A DNA stretch of 46,123 nucleotides from Bacteroidales bacterium (lineage in GTDB: Bacteria; Bacteroidota; Bacteroidia; Bacteroidales; P3). The notes beneath the pieces were generated by a model, which worked only from the letters and a program-made list of their open reading frames with translations, made no database searches and was not told where the DNA came from. Positions 28,497 through 38,230 of the stretch are shown here, one piece after another (positions within the stretch are counted from its first letter, which is position 1; the number at the start of each line of letters is the position of its first letter). A program made the position numbers and the translations under genes. The stretch is from assembly GCA_024400415.1 (NCBI GenBank), contig JAKSMS010000011.1:1-46123 (forward strand). The letters are read 5' to 3'.

Positions 28497-29798
28497 ATGC
28501 TGCTGATATATGTTCAACGACTAACCAATAGACTTGGCTATTCCATCAACGTGATGATGAAGCACCTGCTCAAGACAGAGTTCGAAATCACCACCAGCCG
28601 AGAAGCGTTCGACAAGCATGAAGGCGCCAAGTTTGGCTATTGTGAAGATCCTGTAGGAGACTCGCTGTGGCTTCAACCCACCTCTATCCTGTTCGAAACC
28701 TCCATTCAGGGCCAAGAACTTCACTACCATGAATACGAAGGCCTCCCTGCCATCTTCCCCGTCTACAACCGCCAGTCCATGCTGCCCTTCGACGTATTGG
28801 CGGCCACCTTCTACATGGTGTCAAGATACGAAGAATACCTCCCCCACCATACCGATGTCCATGGACGCTTCCTCGCCGAAGAGAGTCTGGCCTACCAGAA
28901 AGGATTCTTGCAGACCGCCATCGTAGACCACTGGGCAATCATGCTGAGAAACAAAATCCTCGAACGCTACCCAGATGCAGAATTCGGCAAGCGCACCTTT
29001 GAATTCGTTCAGACCGTCGACATCGACTCCGCCTTCTGCTATCGCAACAAAGGATTCTTCCGCACCCTCATCGGACTGGCCCGAGACATCCTTCAACGAA
29101 AGGACTTCGAGGCCGTTGCCGAACGATTTGCCGTGCTGACAGGCAAACGCGAAGACCCCTACGACACCTTCGAATACCTGCTCGACCACAAACGTTCCAA
29201 ACTCATCTTCTTCGTCCACTTGGGCGACTACGGCACCTACGACAAGCCTACCAGCTACCTCAACGAGAACTTCCGCGACCTTCTCAACCACCTGGCCGAC
29301 CACGCCAAGATGGGCATACACCCCTCCTACGACGTTCTTGAGCACCCCAACAAAGTGGCCGAACAGACCAACCGACTCCACAACATCATCCATCGCGACA
29401 TCAAGCGCAGCCGGTTCCATTTCCTCCGACTCTCCATGCCCGATTCCTATCGAACACTCATCGAGGCAGAAGTGCTCAACGACTACTCCATGGGATTTGC
29501 CGAAGAACCCGGATTCCGTGCCGGCACCTGCTCCACATTCCCATTCTTCGACCTCACCGACAACCACGAGACCCAGCTATGGATACACCCCTTCTGTGTA
29601 ATGGACACCACACTACAGAAATATAAAAAGATGACCCCAGACGAGGCTATGGACGCCTACCGAAACCTGATAGACGAGATAAAGTCAGTAGAAGGCAAGT
29701 TCAGCGGAATCTGGCACAATCAGAACTTAACCGACAAAAAGGAATGGACAGGATGGCGGGCCGTCCTCGAACAAACCATCGACTACGCCGTCCGATAA
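28497..29798 (+). CDS. Polysaccharide-deacetylase-like protein
   Basis: A 433-residue protein. Residues about 1-130 resemble the N-terminal domain (DUF7033 type) that precedes NodB-like domains in Bacteroidetes. The second part carries FVQTVDIDSAF (the Asp-containing first motif), IFFVHLGDYGTYD and MGIHPSYDVL (a His-containing motif), and an LRLSMPDSYR segment, in NodB order. It probably deacetylates a cell-surface glycan, but the substrate is unknown. There is no signal peptide, so it is likely cytoplasmic. It is followed by the KdsC-like and RlpA-like genes on the same strand with gaps of 22 and 15 bp. Confidence 0.78.
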   Translation: MLLIYVQRLTNRLGYSINVMMKHLLKTEFEITTSREAFDKHEGAKFGYCEDPVGDSLWLQPTSILFETSIQGQELHYHEYEGLPAIFPVYNRQSMLPFDVLAATFYMVSRYEEYLPHHTDVHGRFLAEESLAYQKGFLQTAIVDHWAIMLRNKILERYPDAEFGKRTFEFVQTVDIDSAFCYRNKGFFRTLIGLARDILQRKDFEAVAERFAVLTGKREDPYDTFEYLLDHKRSKLIFFVHLGDYGTYDKPTSYLNENFRDLLNHLADHAKMGIHPSYDVLEHPNKVAEQTNRLHNIIHRDIKRSRFHFLRLSMPDSYRTLIEAEVLNDYSMGFAEEPGFRAGTCSTFPFFDLTDNHETQLWIHPFCVMDTTLQKYKKMTPDEAMDAYRNLIDEIKSVEGKFSGIWHNQNLTDKKEWTGWRAVLEQTIDYAVR

Positions 29799-29820
29799 TA
29801 TACCCAAAAAACAAGAAAAC

Positions 29821-30342
29821 ATGATCAACTACAAAGAAAAACTGCATAAAATAAAAGCCTTCGTGTTCGACTACGACGGAGTGCTCTCCGACGGATTCAT
29901 ATGGATGCTCGACGACAAGCAGGCCGTACGCTGCGCCAACGTCAAAGACGGCTACGCGCTGCAATACGCCATCAAAAAAGGATATATAGTGGCTGTAATC
30001 TCCGGTGCCACATCCACCAGCATCAACAACCGCATGAGCCAGTTGGGCGTCACGCAAGTCCATACCGGCTGCGCCAATAAGATGGACACCTACCAGCAAT
30101 TCCTTAAGGCCAACAGACTCCAGCCCGACGAGGTGGCAGTCATGGGCGACGACATCCCCGACTACCACATACTCCAACATTGCGGAGTTTCCGCATGTCC
30201 TGCCGATGCAGCCACCGAAATCAAGGAGATCGTCGACTACATCTCCATCTTCGGAGGCGGCCAAGGCTGCGTGCGCGACATCATCGAGCAGACACTCCGA
30301 CTGCAAGGCCAATGGTTTCATGCCGATGCAGTCAATTGGTAA
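29821..30342 (+). CDS. kdsC: KdsC-like HAD phosphatase
   Basis: Probable 3-deoxy-D-manno-octulosonate 8-phosphate phosphatase, a step in Kdo synthesis for lipopolysaccharide. The 173 residues fit the capless HAD C0 type. The nucleophile motif FVFDYDGVLSDG has Asp17 and Asp19, ISGATS is motif II, the Lys of NKMDTYQQ is motif III, and VMGDDIPD is motif IV. Related N-acylneuraminate-9-phosphatase-type enzymes share these motifs, so the substrate is inferred. Confidence 0.85.
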   Translation: MINYKEKLHKIKAFVFDYDGVLSDGFIWMLDDKQAVRCANVKDGYALQYAIKKGYIVAVISGATSTSINNRMSQLGVTQVHTGCANKMDTYQQFLKANRLQPDEVAVMGDDIPDYHILQHCGVSACPADAATEIKEIVDYISIFGGGQGCVRDIIEQTLRLQGQWFHADAVNW

Positions 30343-30357
30343 CCAACAATTCAGCAG

Positions 30358-30870
30358 ATGAGAAAACATATCATTCTTAATATCATATTCTTCATAGCGC
30401 TGATGCCCACCGCCTGGGCCCAATACTACGCTGCAGGCGACACCACCTATGAATACAAAATCAAAGGCACCGTGTATGCCAACCGCTTTGAAGGCCGCAA
30501 GACCTCCAGCGGCGAGGTTTTTAGGCAGAAGCTCTACACCGGCGCCCACTGGAAAATCAAACTAGGCACCCTCGTGCTGGTCTCCTGTCCAGAAACCGGC
30601 AAACAGATCATCGTAAAGATCAACGACCGCTGCCCAACCAAAGGAGTAATAGACCTCACCCGCAGAGCTGCCAACGACTTAGGCATTAGCGGCGTAAAAA
30701 GCGTTGTGGTAAGACAGCTGCCCGAAAGCTATCGCACACAATGGGAACAGCAGACCTCCGCCGAAGAATATGCCACCCCAAAACCAGCAGCCAAAAGCAC
30801 CCCTCCCGCCTCAAGGCCCAAACCACCAAAAACACGCCTTGAAGACGACGAAGATGAGCCTCAATTCTGA
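30358..30870 (+). CDS. RlpA-like double-psi beta-barrel protein
   Basis: A 170-residue exported protein: signal peptide (IILNIIFFIALMPTAWAQ), an RlpA-type DPBB domain (about 38-125; GTVYANRFEGRKTSSGEVF, VKINDRCPTKGVIDLT) and a Pro/Lys-rich acidic tail. RlpA proteins are lytic transglycosylases acting at septal, denuded glycan in some bacteria; others are inactive. There is no SPOR domain, so septal targeting is not supported. Last gene of the cluster. Confidence 0.85.
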   Translation: MRKHIILNIIFFIALMPTAWAQYYAAGDTTYEYKIKGTVYANRFEGRKTSSGEVFRQKLYTGAHWKIKLGTLVLVSCPETGKQIIVKINDRCPTKGVIDLTRRAANDLGISGVKSVVVRQLPESYRTQWEQQTSAEEYATPKPAAKSTPPASRPKPPKTRLEDDEDEPQF

Positions 30871-30943
30871 CTTTCCCGAACCGCTTTTTATAAAAAAACT
30901 GAAAAAAAAATCAAAAAAGTTAGGACATATTAATAAATCTTGT

Positions 30944-30951
30944 TATCTTTG
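30944..30951 (+). promoter_or_regulatory. Promoter box of the T9SS locus
   Basis: TATCTTTG followed by CAAG, about 114 bp before the porP start codon, in an AT-rich interval. TTAG near 30920 may be a weak -33 element. Confidence 0.55.
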
Positions 30952-31064
30952 CAAGTCAAAAGACCATTTGCATTTTTCAAAGAAAGCAAATCGTTTTTTA
31001 GTGTATAGATTTGAAAATAAAAAAATTGCGTAGTATTACCTCACATAGAACCAACGTCTACAAG

Positions 31065-32090
31065 ATGAAAAAATTCTTGACAATTACCTTACTGTTGTTT
31101 GGTTTTTCATCTATTAGCATCGCACAGCAGGAGCCACAATTTACGCAATACATGCTCAATAGGCTCTCCTACAACCCTGGCGTTGCTGGCGCTAGCGGTT
31201 CCATGTGCGGAATGCTGATGTATAGAAACCAATGGTTGGGCCTCAAACTCGACGCTCCAGAGCCCGGCGGCACTAGCGGAAAGACCCCAACCGACTACAT
31301 GTTCTCATTCGACTCACCCGTGAAATTCCTCCACGGCGGCATCGGTCTGAGCGTTTATCAAGAAGAAGTCGGCTACCACTCCAACCTCTCTGCCGCTCTC
31401 GACTATGCCTTCCGTATGTACTGGGGACCTGGCAACCTCGCTGCAGGTATCGAGGCTAGTCTTTACAACATGAAGTTCAAGACCTCCGACCTCCAAGGTC
31501 CCGACGACCTATCAGGACACTCTGGCGTCAGCGGCACCTCTACCAACGACCCAGCGATAAACAACGCCGGAGAATCCGACATGCTCATCGATATGTCTGT
31601 CGGCCTCTTCTACCAAGTGCCCGGCAGCTACTACATCGGAGCCTCCGTCAAAGACCTTCTGGCTGCTAAGAGCAGCGTATTCAATTACGCTAACGCACGT
31701 ACATTATATATTATGGGCGGTTATGAATACTACATTCCTGCCAACCCATCTTTCAAACTCAAGCCCGGCATCCTGCTCAAGGCGGCAGACTTCAACATCT
31801 TCGCATACGAAGCTTCCTGCCTGCTCGACTACCGCAATGCCTTCTGGGGCGGCATCAACATGCGCGGCGGCATCAACAAGCTCAACCTCGATGCAGTATC
31901 ACTCCTCGGTGGTTTCAACTGGCACAAGCTTAAGCTCGGCATCGCCTACGACCTCACCACATCTGCCCTCGGCGGATACAAATATGGTCGAAGCGTCGGC
32001 ACCGCAGAACTCTACCTCCAGTACTGCTTCCGCATCATCATTCCTCAGAAGCCGCCTTCAATCTATCGCAACACCCGCTATCTGTTATAA
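31065..32090 (+). CDS. porP: PorP/SprF-family T9SS outer-membrane protein
   Basis: A 341-residue outer-membrane beta-barrel of the PorP/SprF family. It has a signal peptide (FLTITLLLFGFSSISIAQ), the family opening QEPQFTQYMLNRLSYNPGVAGASG, then amphipathic strands to the end (YLQYCFRIIIP). Family members link the T9SS to the cell surface or to particular cargo. The ATG at 31065 is preferred over a TTG at 31011 that would bury the signal peptide. First gene of the core T9SS cluster, 106 bp before porK. Confidence 0.9.
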   Translation: MKKFLTITLLLFGFSSISIAQQEPQFTQYMLNRLSYNPGVAGASGSMCGMLMYRNQWLGLKLDAPEPGGTSGKTPTDYMFSFDSPVKFLHGGIGLSVYQEEVGYHSNLSAALDYAFRMYWGPGNLAAGIEASLYNMKFKTSDLQGPDDLSGHSGVSGTSTNDPAINNAGESDMLIDMSVGLFYQVPGSYYIGASVKDLLAAKSSVFNYANARTLYIMGGYEYYIPANPSFKLKPGILLKAADFNIFAYEASCLLDYRNAFWGGINMRGGINKLNLDAVSLLGGFNWHKLKLGIAYDLTTSALGGYKYGRSVGTAELYLQYCFRIIIPQKPPSIYRNTRYLL

Positions 32091-32196
32091 TTTAGTATAA
32101 CATCAAAAAAATAAGAATTCAAAAAACGAAACTTTTTTCGAGAAATCTCGTAAAAGACAAGAAAACCTAATCTGATAATAAAAAAGACCCAATAAT

Positions 32197-33591
32197 ATGA
32201 AGAAGTTGTTATTCGTACTCGCAACAGTGACCCTTTTGTGGAGCTGCGGTTCTTCCGAGAAGGGAGAGCTCGTCGGCGTTGCAGACCGTCCATACTTTGA
32301 GGACATCGACCTCAAGGGCATGGTATTTATCAACCAAGGTAACTTCAGCATGGGTGCTGGTACTCAGAACACCACCTACGGCAAGCCAGTACAGCCACGC
32401 ACCATGCAGGTAGCCTCCTACTTTATGGATGAGACCGAGATTACCAACAACGAATACCGCCAGTTCGTAAACTGGGTCATCGACTCCATCGCCCGCCGCA
32501 TGCTCGGCGAGAACGGTATCGACGGATTCCTGATTGAAGAAGACCAGTATGGCGAGCCTATCGAACCAGCCATCCTCAATAAGAAGACAAAGATCAAGTG
32601 GGACGACCAAGAGTATCGCGAGGCCCTCAACGACCTCTACTACGCCGAAAAAGACCGCTTCTATCGTCGTCGCGCCATCGATGTTTCCAAGCTCAACTAT
32701 GAGTACTACTGGATCGACTACGGCACCGGTTCTAGCCAGCGCAACGAAGGCGCCAACTATGCCGCTATGAAAGAGGATAACAACAATATCAAGGGCGAGC
32801 ACAGAGGCACCATGTTCAACAGCCGTCCTAAGGGCTTGAACAACCGTTCCTCTTTCATCAAGAGAGAGCTCATCAACATCTATCCAGACACCCTCTGCTG
32901 GGTACATGACTATACTTATAGTATGAATGAGGACTATACCCGCAACTACTTCACCTCATCAGCATACGACAACTATCCAGTAGTAGGCATCACCTGGGTA
33001 CAGGCCAAGGCATTCTGCGTATGGCGTTCCAACTTCCTCAACCAATATCTTGAAGAGATGGACTACAGCCAGATGAACGACTTCCGCCTCCCAACAGAAG
33101 CCGAATGGGAATTCGCAGCCCGCGGCGGCATCTCAGGAGAAGTTTATCCATGGGGCGGTCCATACGTACGCAATCCTAACGGATGCTTCCTCGCCAACTA
33201 CGAGCCACTTAAGGGCGCTTACGATGATGATGGCGCAGTACGTGCACTCATGGTAGGCCACTACGCTCCAAACGACTACGGTCTGTACGATATGGCTGGC
33301 AACGTGTCCGAGTGGTGTCTCGACTCATACTCCGAGAGCACCTACAACATGGCCAACGCCCTCACCCCATACTACAACTACGACGCAGCCGACGACGATC
33401 CTATCGCCATGAAGCGCAAGGTGATCCGCGGCGGTTCTTGGAAAGACCAGAAGTACTTCATCCAGGTTCAGACCCGCACCTACGAGTTCCAGGATACCTC
33501 CAAGTGCTATATCGGCTTCCGTTGCGTACAGCCTTACTTAGGCCGTCAGAAGGGCGACAACATGAGAACCTCAAGCAATGTTGTCAAATAA
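32197..33591 (+). CDS. porK: T9SS ring lipoprotein PorK/GldK
   Basis: A 464-residue outer-membrane lipoprotein that forms the periplasmic ring with PorN. Lipobox LLWSC places the acylated Cys17. The rest is a formylglycine-generating-enzyme/sulfatase-modifying-factor fold (GMVFINQGNFSMG, DETEITNNEYRQFVNW, RLPTEAEWEFAARGG, GNVSEWCLDSY, RGGSWKD, GFRCVQ), used structurally in this family. The order porP-K-L-M-N matches known T9SS loci. Confidence 0.95.
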   Translation: MKKLLFVLATVTLLWSCGSSEKGELVGVADRPYFEDIDLKGMVFINQGNFSMGAGTQNTTYGKPVQPRTMQVASYFMDETEITNNEYRQFVNWVIDSIARRMLGENGIDGFLIEEDQYGEPIEPAILNKKTKIKWDDQEYREALNDLYYAEKDRFYRRRAIDVSKLNYEYYWIDYGTGSSQRNEGANYAAMKEDNNNIKGEHRGTMFNSRPKGLNNRSSFIKRELINIYPDTLCWVHDYTYSMNEDYTRNYFTSSAYDNYPVVGITWVQAKAFCVWRSNFLNQYLEEMDYSQMNDFRLPTEAEWEFAARGGISGEVYPWGGPYVRNPNGCFLANYEPLKGAYDDDGAVRALMVGHYAPNDYGLYDMAGNVSEWCLDSYSESTYNMANALTPYYNYDAADDDPIAMKRKVIRGGSWKDQKYFIQVQTRTYEFQDTSKCYIGFRCVQPYLGRQKGDNMRTSSNVVK

Positions 33592-33645
33592 TTAACACGA
33601 TTTTAATAATAACATCAATAAGTAACACTAAATTAAAAAGAAACT

Positions 33646-34572
33646 ATGAGCAAGTTAGATAATCTCGTTCGCAGTAAAGGTTACAAGAACTTTATGGCTA
33701 AACTTTATGGATGGGGCGCTGCAGTCGTAATCGTCGGCGCACTGTTCAAGATCAACCACTGGCCAGGCGGTACCATCATGCTGATTATCGGTATGGGTGT
33801 GGAAACCCTCATCTTCTTCCTGTCAGCATTCGAACCACCTCACGTAGAGTGGGACTGGAGTCTTGCTTACCCAGAACTCGCAGGAATGAAGGAAGATGCT
33901 GAAGGCATCGAAGGCGAAGAAGAGACCGAAGGCGTTTCTGTGAAGCCAGCACTCAGCAAAGATCCTCTGACTGCTCAGTTAGATAAGATGCTTGAAGATG
34001 CCAAGATCAGCCCAGACCTCATCGACCGTCTCGGCGCCGGCATGCAGAACCTGGCAGATTCAGCCAACAGCATGAACAACATGGCCACCGCTACCGCAGC
34101 TAGCGACAAGTTCGTTACCAATATGGACAACGCCGCCGACGCAGCTGGCGAGCTGGCAGGTGCTTATCGCAAGACCGCTGAATACATCAACAACGACACC
34201 CACATGTCATCCGAATACTCTGAGAGCCTCAAGGATGCTACCAGCGCAGTATCCAACCTGGCCAACATCTACAAAGAGACCGCTGCCACCCTCACTACTG
34301 GCGACGTATCCTATGTAGCAGAGATGAAGAAGATGTCAGCAAGCCTCGCCTCTATCAACGCCATGTACGAGATGCAGCTGCAGAACTCTACCGACCAGAT
34401 CAACTCCACCAAGGAAATCCAGGAGCGCATCAACAATATGGTTGGCAACTTCGCAGACTCAGCAGAAGGCGTGCTCAAATACAAAGAGCAGGTTGACGCT
34501 CTCACCCGCAAGGTATCCGAGCTCAACAATATCTACGGCAATATGCTTGCCGCTATGCAGACTAGACTCTAA
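33646..34572 (+). CDS. porL: T9SS motor protein PorL/GldL
   Basis: A 308-residue inner-membrane motor subunit. Two transmembrane helices (about 20-38 and 42-62) include Lys35 in GALFKINH and the intramembrane Glu53 in GMGVETLIFF, the type of charged pair known to matter for proton-driven motion in GldL. A long helical cytoplasmic domain follows (about 100-308). It works with PorM to energise export. It lies 54 bp after porK and 76 bp before porM. Confidence 0.95.
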   Translation: MSKLDNLVRSKGYKNFMAKLYGWGAAVVIVGALFKINHWPGGTIMLIIGMGVETLIFFLSAFEPPHVEWDWSLAYPELAGMKEDAEGIEGEEETEGVSVKPALSKDPLTAQLDKMLEDAKISPDLIDRLGAGMQNLADSANSMNNMATATAASDKFVTNMDNAADAAGELAGAYRKTAEYINNDTHMSSEYSESLKDATSAVSNLANIYKETAATLTTGDVSYVAEMKKMSASLASINAMYEMQLQNSTDQINSTKEIQERINNMVGNFADSAEGVLKYKEQVDALTRKVSELNNIYGNMLAAMQTRL

Positions 34573-34648
34573 TCTAATACTTGCCATATAGGCCAAAGAA
34601 CAACGTAATAACCAAATTCAATTAACCAAAAAAGCAAAGACTTAGACT

Positions 34649-36328
34649 ATGGGTGCTAGTAACTGTCCGGAAACCCCGAGACAAAAAATGATTCAGATGA
34701 TGTACCTCGTGTACACCGCCATGTTGGCTTTGAACGTTTCGGCCGCAGTTGTGAGCAGTTTCGTTACCGTTGGTGACGCCATGAACATGTCGAACGAAAA
34801 CATTCAGGCCAAACTGGATGACACTTATACAAGATTCGAAGAGCTTCTCCAGAACAACCGCGAGAAGACTCAGGAACACTATGACAAGGCAAAGCAGGTT
34901 AAGGCTCTGACCCTCAACCTCACTCAATACCTCGACTCTATCGAGTGCGACTTCCTCTGCGAAGTACAGACCTCTGCCACCGTTACCAAGTATGCCGACG
35001 ACGGCAGCAAGGAGTACGAGCGCGACATCCAGCTCGTTGACGCTAGCGGCAACCACCTTCTCGACAGCGCCCGCTCGGCACTGAAGCTCGGCGGACTCTC
35101 CATCATCAAGAAGAAGGACGACAACCACGCCGGTACAGCCTACTTCTATAAGGAAGAAGGCGGCGGACGCAGCGAAGAGATCCGCGGCAAGATCCGTGAA
35201 TACAAGACCAACCTGAAGAAAATCCTCGGCGAAGACTCCAACAGCCTCCAGATCGCCCTCGATGTAGACGCCAAAGGCTACAACGAAGAGGCCCACGACC
35301 TCGAAGACTGGGAGAAGCACAACTTCGCAGAGCAGATTCAGATTGCCTACTTCGTAACCCTCTCTCGACTCAAAGCCGAGGCCATGAACGCCGAATTCGA
35401 CGCCGTGAACATCCTCTACAAGAAGGTCGGCAAGGGCGACTTCAAGTTCGACCAGATTGCCATCATCGGCCGTCCAAAGTCCACCTATATCATCCAGGGC
35501 GGCGTGTATGAAACCGATATCAACGTGGCTGCATACGACTCCAAGGCCCAGTTTGAGGCAACCATCAACGGCCAGAAGATCGTCAGCAACGACAGCGGTT
35601 CCGTCCACTACCGCACCCCGGCAGGTGCTACCGGACAGAAGACCGTACAGGGTACCGTCTACGTAAAGACCGACGAAGGTGTTAAGGAATATCCATTCAA
35701 GGACAGCTACTTTGTAGCAGAGCCAGTGGCCATCGTATCCCTTACCAACATGAACGTGGTATACGCCGGTATCGACAACCCCGTATCCATCTCCGTTCCT
35801 GGCATTGATACCCGCAACGTTACCCCATCCGTACAGGAGTCTGGCGCATCCATCACCAAGGATCCTAACGGAAAGGCAGGCGACTATATCATCAAGACCA
35901 CCCAGACTGCAGGCAAGATCCACGTGGTAACCCACGCCAAAGCCGACGGCAAGACCAACCAGCAGATGGGCGTACAGGAATTCCGTATCAAGAAGGTGCC
36001 AGATCCAGTCATCGTTCTTGGCAAGTACAAGAATGGCCAGACCATCCCAATGAGCGAGCTCCGCGCCATGAACGGCTTCCGCGCCTCTATGGGTGACGAC
36101 TTCTCCTTCAAGATGACCGCTCCAAGAGTGACCGCCTTCGACTTCAACCTCAGCCGCTCCGGCAAGGAAGATATCTCAGGCAAGGGCAATTCAAGCTGGA
36201 ATCCAGAGATGAAGTCCATGCTCGAAAAGGCTAAGCCCGGCCAGAAAATCTACCTCGACAACATCAAGATCGTGATGGCCGACGGTACCACTCGTACAAC
36301 AAGTGCCACCTTCCGTATTGGAAAATAA
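34649..36328 (+). CDS. porM: T9SS motor/spanning protein PorM/GldM
   Basis: A 559-residue protein with one N-terminal transmembrane helix (about 22-42, YLVYTAMLALNVSAAVV) preceded by the conserved PRQKMIQMM, and a large periplasmic part of stacked domains. It dimerises, links PorL in the inner membrane to the PorK/N ring, and transmits motor movement. Full length and canonical position. Confidence 0.95.
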   Translation: MGASNCPETPRQKMIQMMYLVYTAMLALNVSAAVVSSFVTVGDAMNMSNENIQAKLDDTYTRFEELLQNNREKTQEHYDKAKQVKALTLNLTQYLDSIECDFLCEVQTSATVTKYADDGSKEYERDIQLVDASGNHLLDSARSALKLGGLSIIKKKDDNHAGTAYFYKEEGGGRSEEIRGKIREYKTNLKKILGEDSNSLQIALDVDAKGYNEEAHDLEDWEKHNFAEQIQIAYFVTLSRLKAEAMNAEFDAVNILYKKVGKGDFKFDQIAIIGRPKSTYIIQGGVYETDINVAAYDSKAQFEATINGQKIVSNDSGSVHYRTPAGATGQKTVQGTVYVKTDEGVKEYPFKDSYFVAEPVAIVSLTNMNVVYAGIDNPVSISVPGIDTRNVTPSVQESGASITKDPNGKAGDYIIKTTQTAGKIHVVTHAKADGKTNQQMGVQEFRIKKVPDPVIVLGKYKNGQTIPMSELRAMNGFRASMGDDFSFKMTAPRVTAFDFNLSRSGKEDISGKGNSSWNPEMKSMLEKAKPGQKIYLDNIKIVMADGTTRTTSATFRIGK

Positions 36329-36356
36329 AACTTGAAATAATAAAATACGATATACT

Positions 36357-37247
36357 ATGAAAAAGCTTCTGATTTCCCTAAGTTTCGCATTGTTTGCAGC
36401 CATGTTTATGCCATCCAATGCTCAGAGCATCCTCGATGCCGAAGAGGGCAGTCTCGGACACTACTATCAGAGAAATCAAATCGCCCAAGGCAAGAAAGCC
36501 ATGCCATACGAATATGTTCGTCCTAGCGACGTCGTTTGGGAGCACTGCATCTGGCGTACCATCGATTTCAAGGAGAAGTTCAACCAGTTCTTCTACTATC
36601 CAACCGATCCTACTGAGAACACTCAGGACCGCGTCAATCTAGCCAACGCCATCTATGCTGCTGTATCCAACGGCGATATCGAAGTCTTTGAAGACGACGA
36701 GATGCTGGTGCCACTGGAGTGGAGCGTGCTCGAAGGCAGAATCAACAAGATCGACACCGTCACCATCCCCGGCGACGTTGACGAGTGGGGCGACCAGATC
36801 TCTCCAGACCGCGATTCTGTAATCATGACCGCCTTCGATTCCAAGGACTATGAGGTGATCAAGCTCAAAGAATTCTGGTATATCGACAAAGAAGACACCC
36901 GCCAGAAGGTACGCATCATAGGTCTCTCTCTCGTGCAGAACTCCTGCAAGGAGCGCGACGGCGAGATGGAGTGCATCCAGATCGACAAATTCTGGGTTCC
37001 TATGAACGATATGCGCGTTCGCAACATCCTCGTCAAGATCAACGCCTACGACGAGAACAACAACTGCCTCGAGAAGAGCTACGACGAGATCTTCATCTCT
37101 AGATACTTCGACAGCTTCATCACTCGCGAGACCAACCGCGCAAACCGTTCCATCAGCGAGTACCTCACCGGACTTGAGGCCATCATCGAGTCTCAGAATA
37201 TCGAAGAGAACGTATTCGATATCGAGTCCGATATGTGGGAATACTAA
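36357..37247 (+). CDS. porN: T9SS ring protein PorN/GldN
   Basis: A 296-residue periplasmic partner of PorK. It has a signal peptide (LLISLSFALFAAMFMPSNAQ), the family block VWEHCIWRTIDFKEKFNQFFYYP (about 60-82) and the ending RSISEYLTGLEAIIE ... FDIESDMWEY. It lies 28 bp after porM and is followed by a hairpin (37255-37271) and an intrinsic terminator. Confidence 0.94.
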   Translation: MKKLLISLSFALFAAMFMPSNAQSILDAEEGSLGHYYQRNQIAQGKKAMPYEYVRPSDVVWEHCIWRTIDFKEKFNQFFYYPTDPTENTQDRVNLANAIYAAVSNGDIEVFEDDEMLVPLEWSVLEGRINKIDTVTIPGDVDEWGDQISPDRDSVIMTAFDSKDYEVIKLKEFWYIDKEDTRQKVRIIGLSLVQNSCKERDGEMECIQIDKFWVPMNDMRVRNILVKINAYDENNNCLEKSYDEIFISRYFDSFITRETNRANRSISEYLTGLEAIIESQNIEENVFDIESDMWEY

Positions 37248-37281
37248 GACCTTCGTAGGGTTCTACCCTACCCGATAAAAG

Positions 37282-37323
37282 AAAAGAGTTAAGTGAGAGA
37301 CCATCAAGCTTAACTCTTTTTTT
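37282..37323 (+). terminator. Intrinsic terminator between the two porN genes
   Basis: AAAAGAGTTAAG pairs with CTTAACTCTTTT across a 15-nt loop, ending in TTTTTTT. A smaller GTAGGG/CCCTAC hairpin lies just upstream. Confidence 0.85.
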
Positions 37324-37351
37324 GCTGTAACAGTCCAAGAACATCAACCTC

Positions 37352-38230
37352 ATGAAATCCAACCATGCCATACGCCTGCTCATCGCCATGCTGATAGCAT
37401 CAGCAGCGCATAGTTACGGCCAGAGCATCGGCGACATCCCTCTAGGGCAGTTCTACGACCACAGCATGAAAGAGGGCAAACAGCCTATCCCCCACCTCTA
37501 CCTGCGAGAGTCCGATGTGGTCTGGGAATCCATCCTGTGGCGCACCATCGACCTCCACGAACGCTTCAACCAGTTCTTCTACTACCCCACCGAACCCGAA
37601 GGCAGCCAGGGCCTGCTCAACTTCACCAACCTCATCTGGAATGCCGCCAAAAACTTCCAGATACCCATGTATGAGGACGACGAGTTCAAGATTCCCATCG
37701 ACCCCGACCACTACTTCACCCGCTACCTCACCGGCGACACCGTGCAGCTCGAGATCTACGACGACGAAGAAGGCGAAGAGTTCCACTACGAGACCGTGGT
37801 AGTACCCAAGATCTTCTACTCCGAAGAGATCACCCGCTACTACCTCAAAGAGGCCTGCTATATCGAGAAGCAGACCACCGGCCAGAACTTCCGCATCATC
37901 GGACTGGCACTCATCAAAGACAACTACAAGACCATCGACGGCGAAGAAGAGTATATGGGCAGCTTCCCCCTCTTCTGGATCCCCTTCGAATCCCTCTCCG
38001 TACGCCGACTTCTAGTGCGCAACGAAGCCTATTTCGAAGACAATATCGCCCACCTTCCCAGCTGGGACGAGATCTTCCTTACACGCACCTACTCCAGCTT
38101 TATCTCACGCGAGAGCAACCGCTTCAACCGATCCATCAGCGACTACCTCACCGGAGAGGACGCCATCATGGAAGCCGACCGCATCGAAGAACGCCTCCTC
38201 GACATCGAACAAGACATGTGGGAGTACTGA
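37352..38230 (+). CDS. Second PorN/GldN paralogue
   Basis: A 292-residue homologue of the preceding gene with the same layout: signal peptide (LLIAMLIASAAHSYGQ), VWESILWRTIDLHERFNQFFYYP, an acidic middle (DDEEGEEFHYE) and the ending RFNRSISDYLTGEDAIME ... LLDIEQDMWEY. It lies behind the terminator with no clear promoter of its own, so it would be made by read-through or at a low level. A tandem gldN-like pair is known in Flavobacterium johnsoniae (gldN/gldO), where the second copy is partly redundant. Whether it forms alternative rings is unknown. Confidence 0.92.
   Translation: MKSNHAIRLLIAMLIASAAHSYGQSIGDIPLGQFYDHSMKEGKQPIPHLYLRESDVVWESILWRTIDLHERFNQFFYYPTEPEGSQGLLNFTNLIWNAAKNFQIPMYEDDEFKIPIDPDHYFTRYLTGDTVQLEIYDDEEGEEFHYETVVVPKIFYSEEITRYYLKEACYIEKQTTGQNFRIIGLALIKDNYKTIDGEEEYMGSFPLFWIPFESLSVRRLLVRNEAYFEDNIAHLPSWDEIFLTRTYSSFISRESNRFNRSISDYLTGEDAIMEADRIEERLLDIEQDMWEY

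Noticed and set aside
30770-31033. 87-residue frame overlapping the RlpA-like gene end
   Set aside because: Frame-shifted read of the Pro/Lys-rich tail continuing into the A-rich leader of porP.
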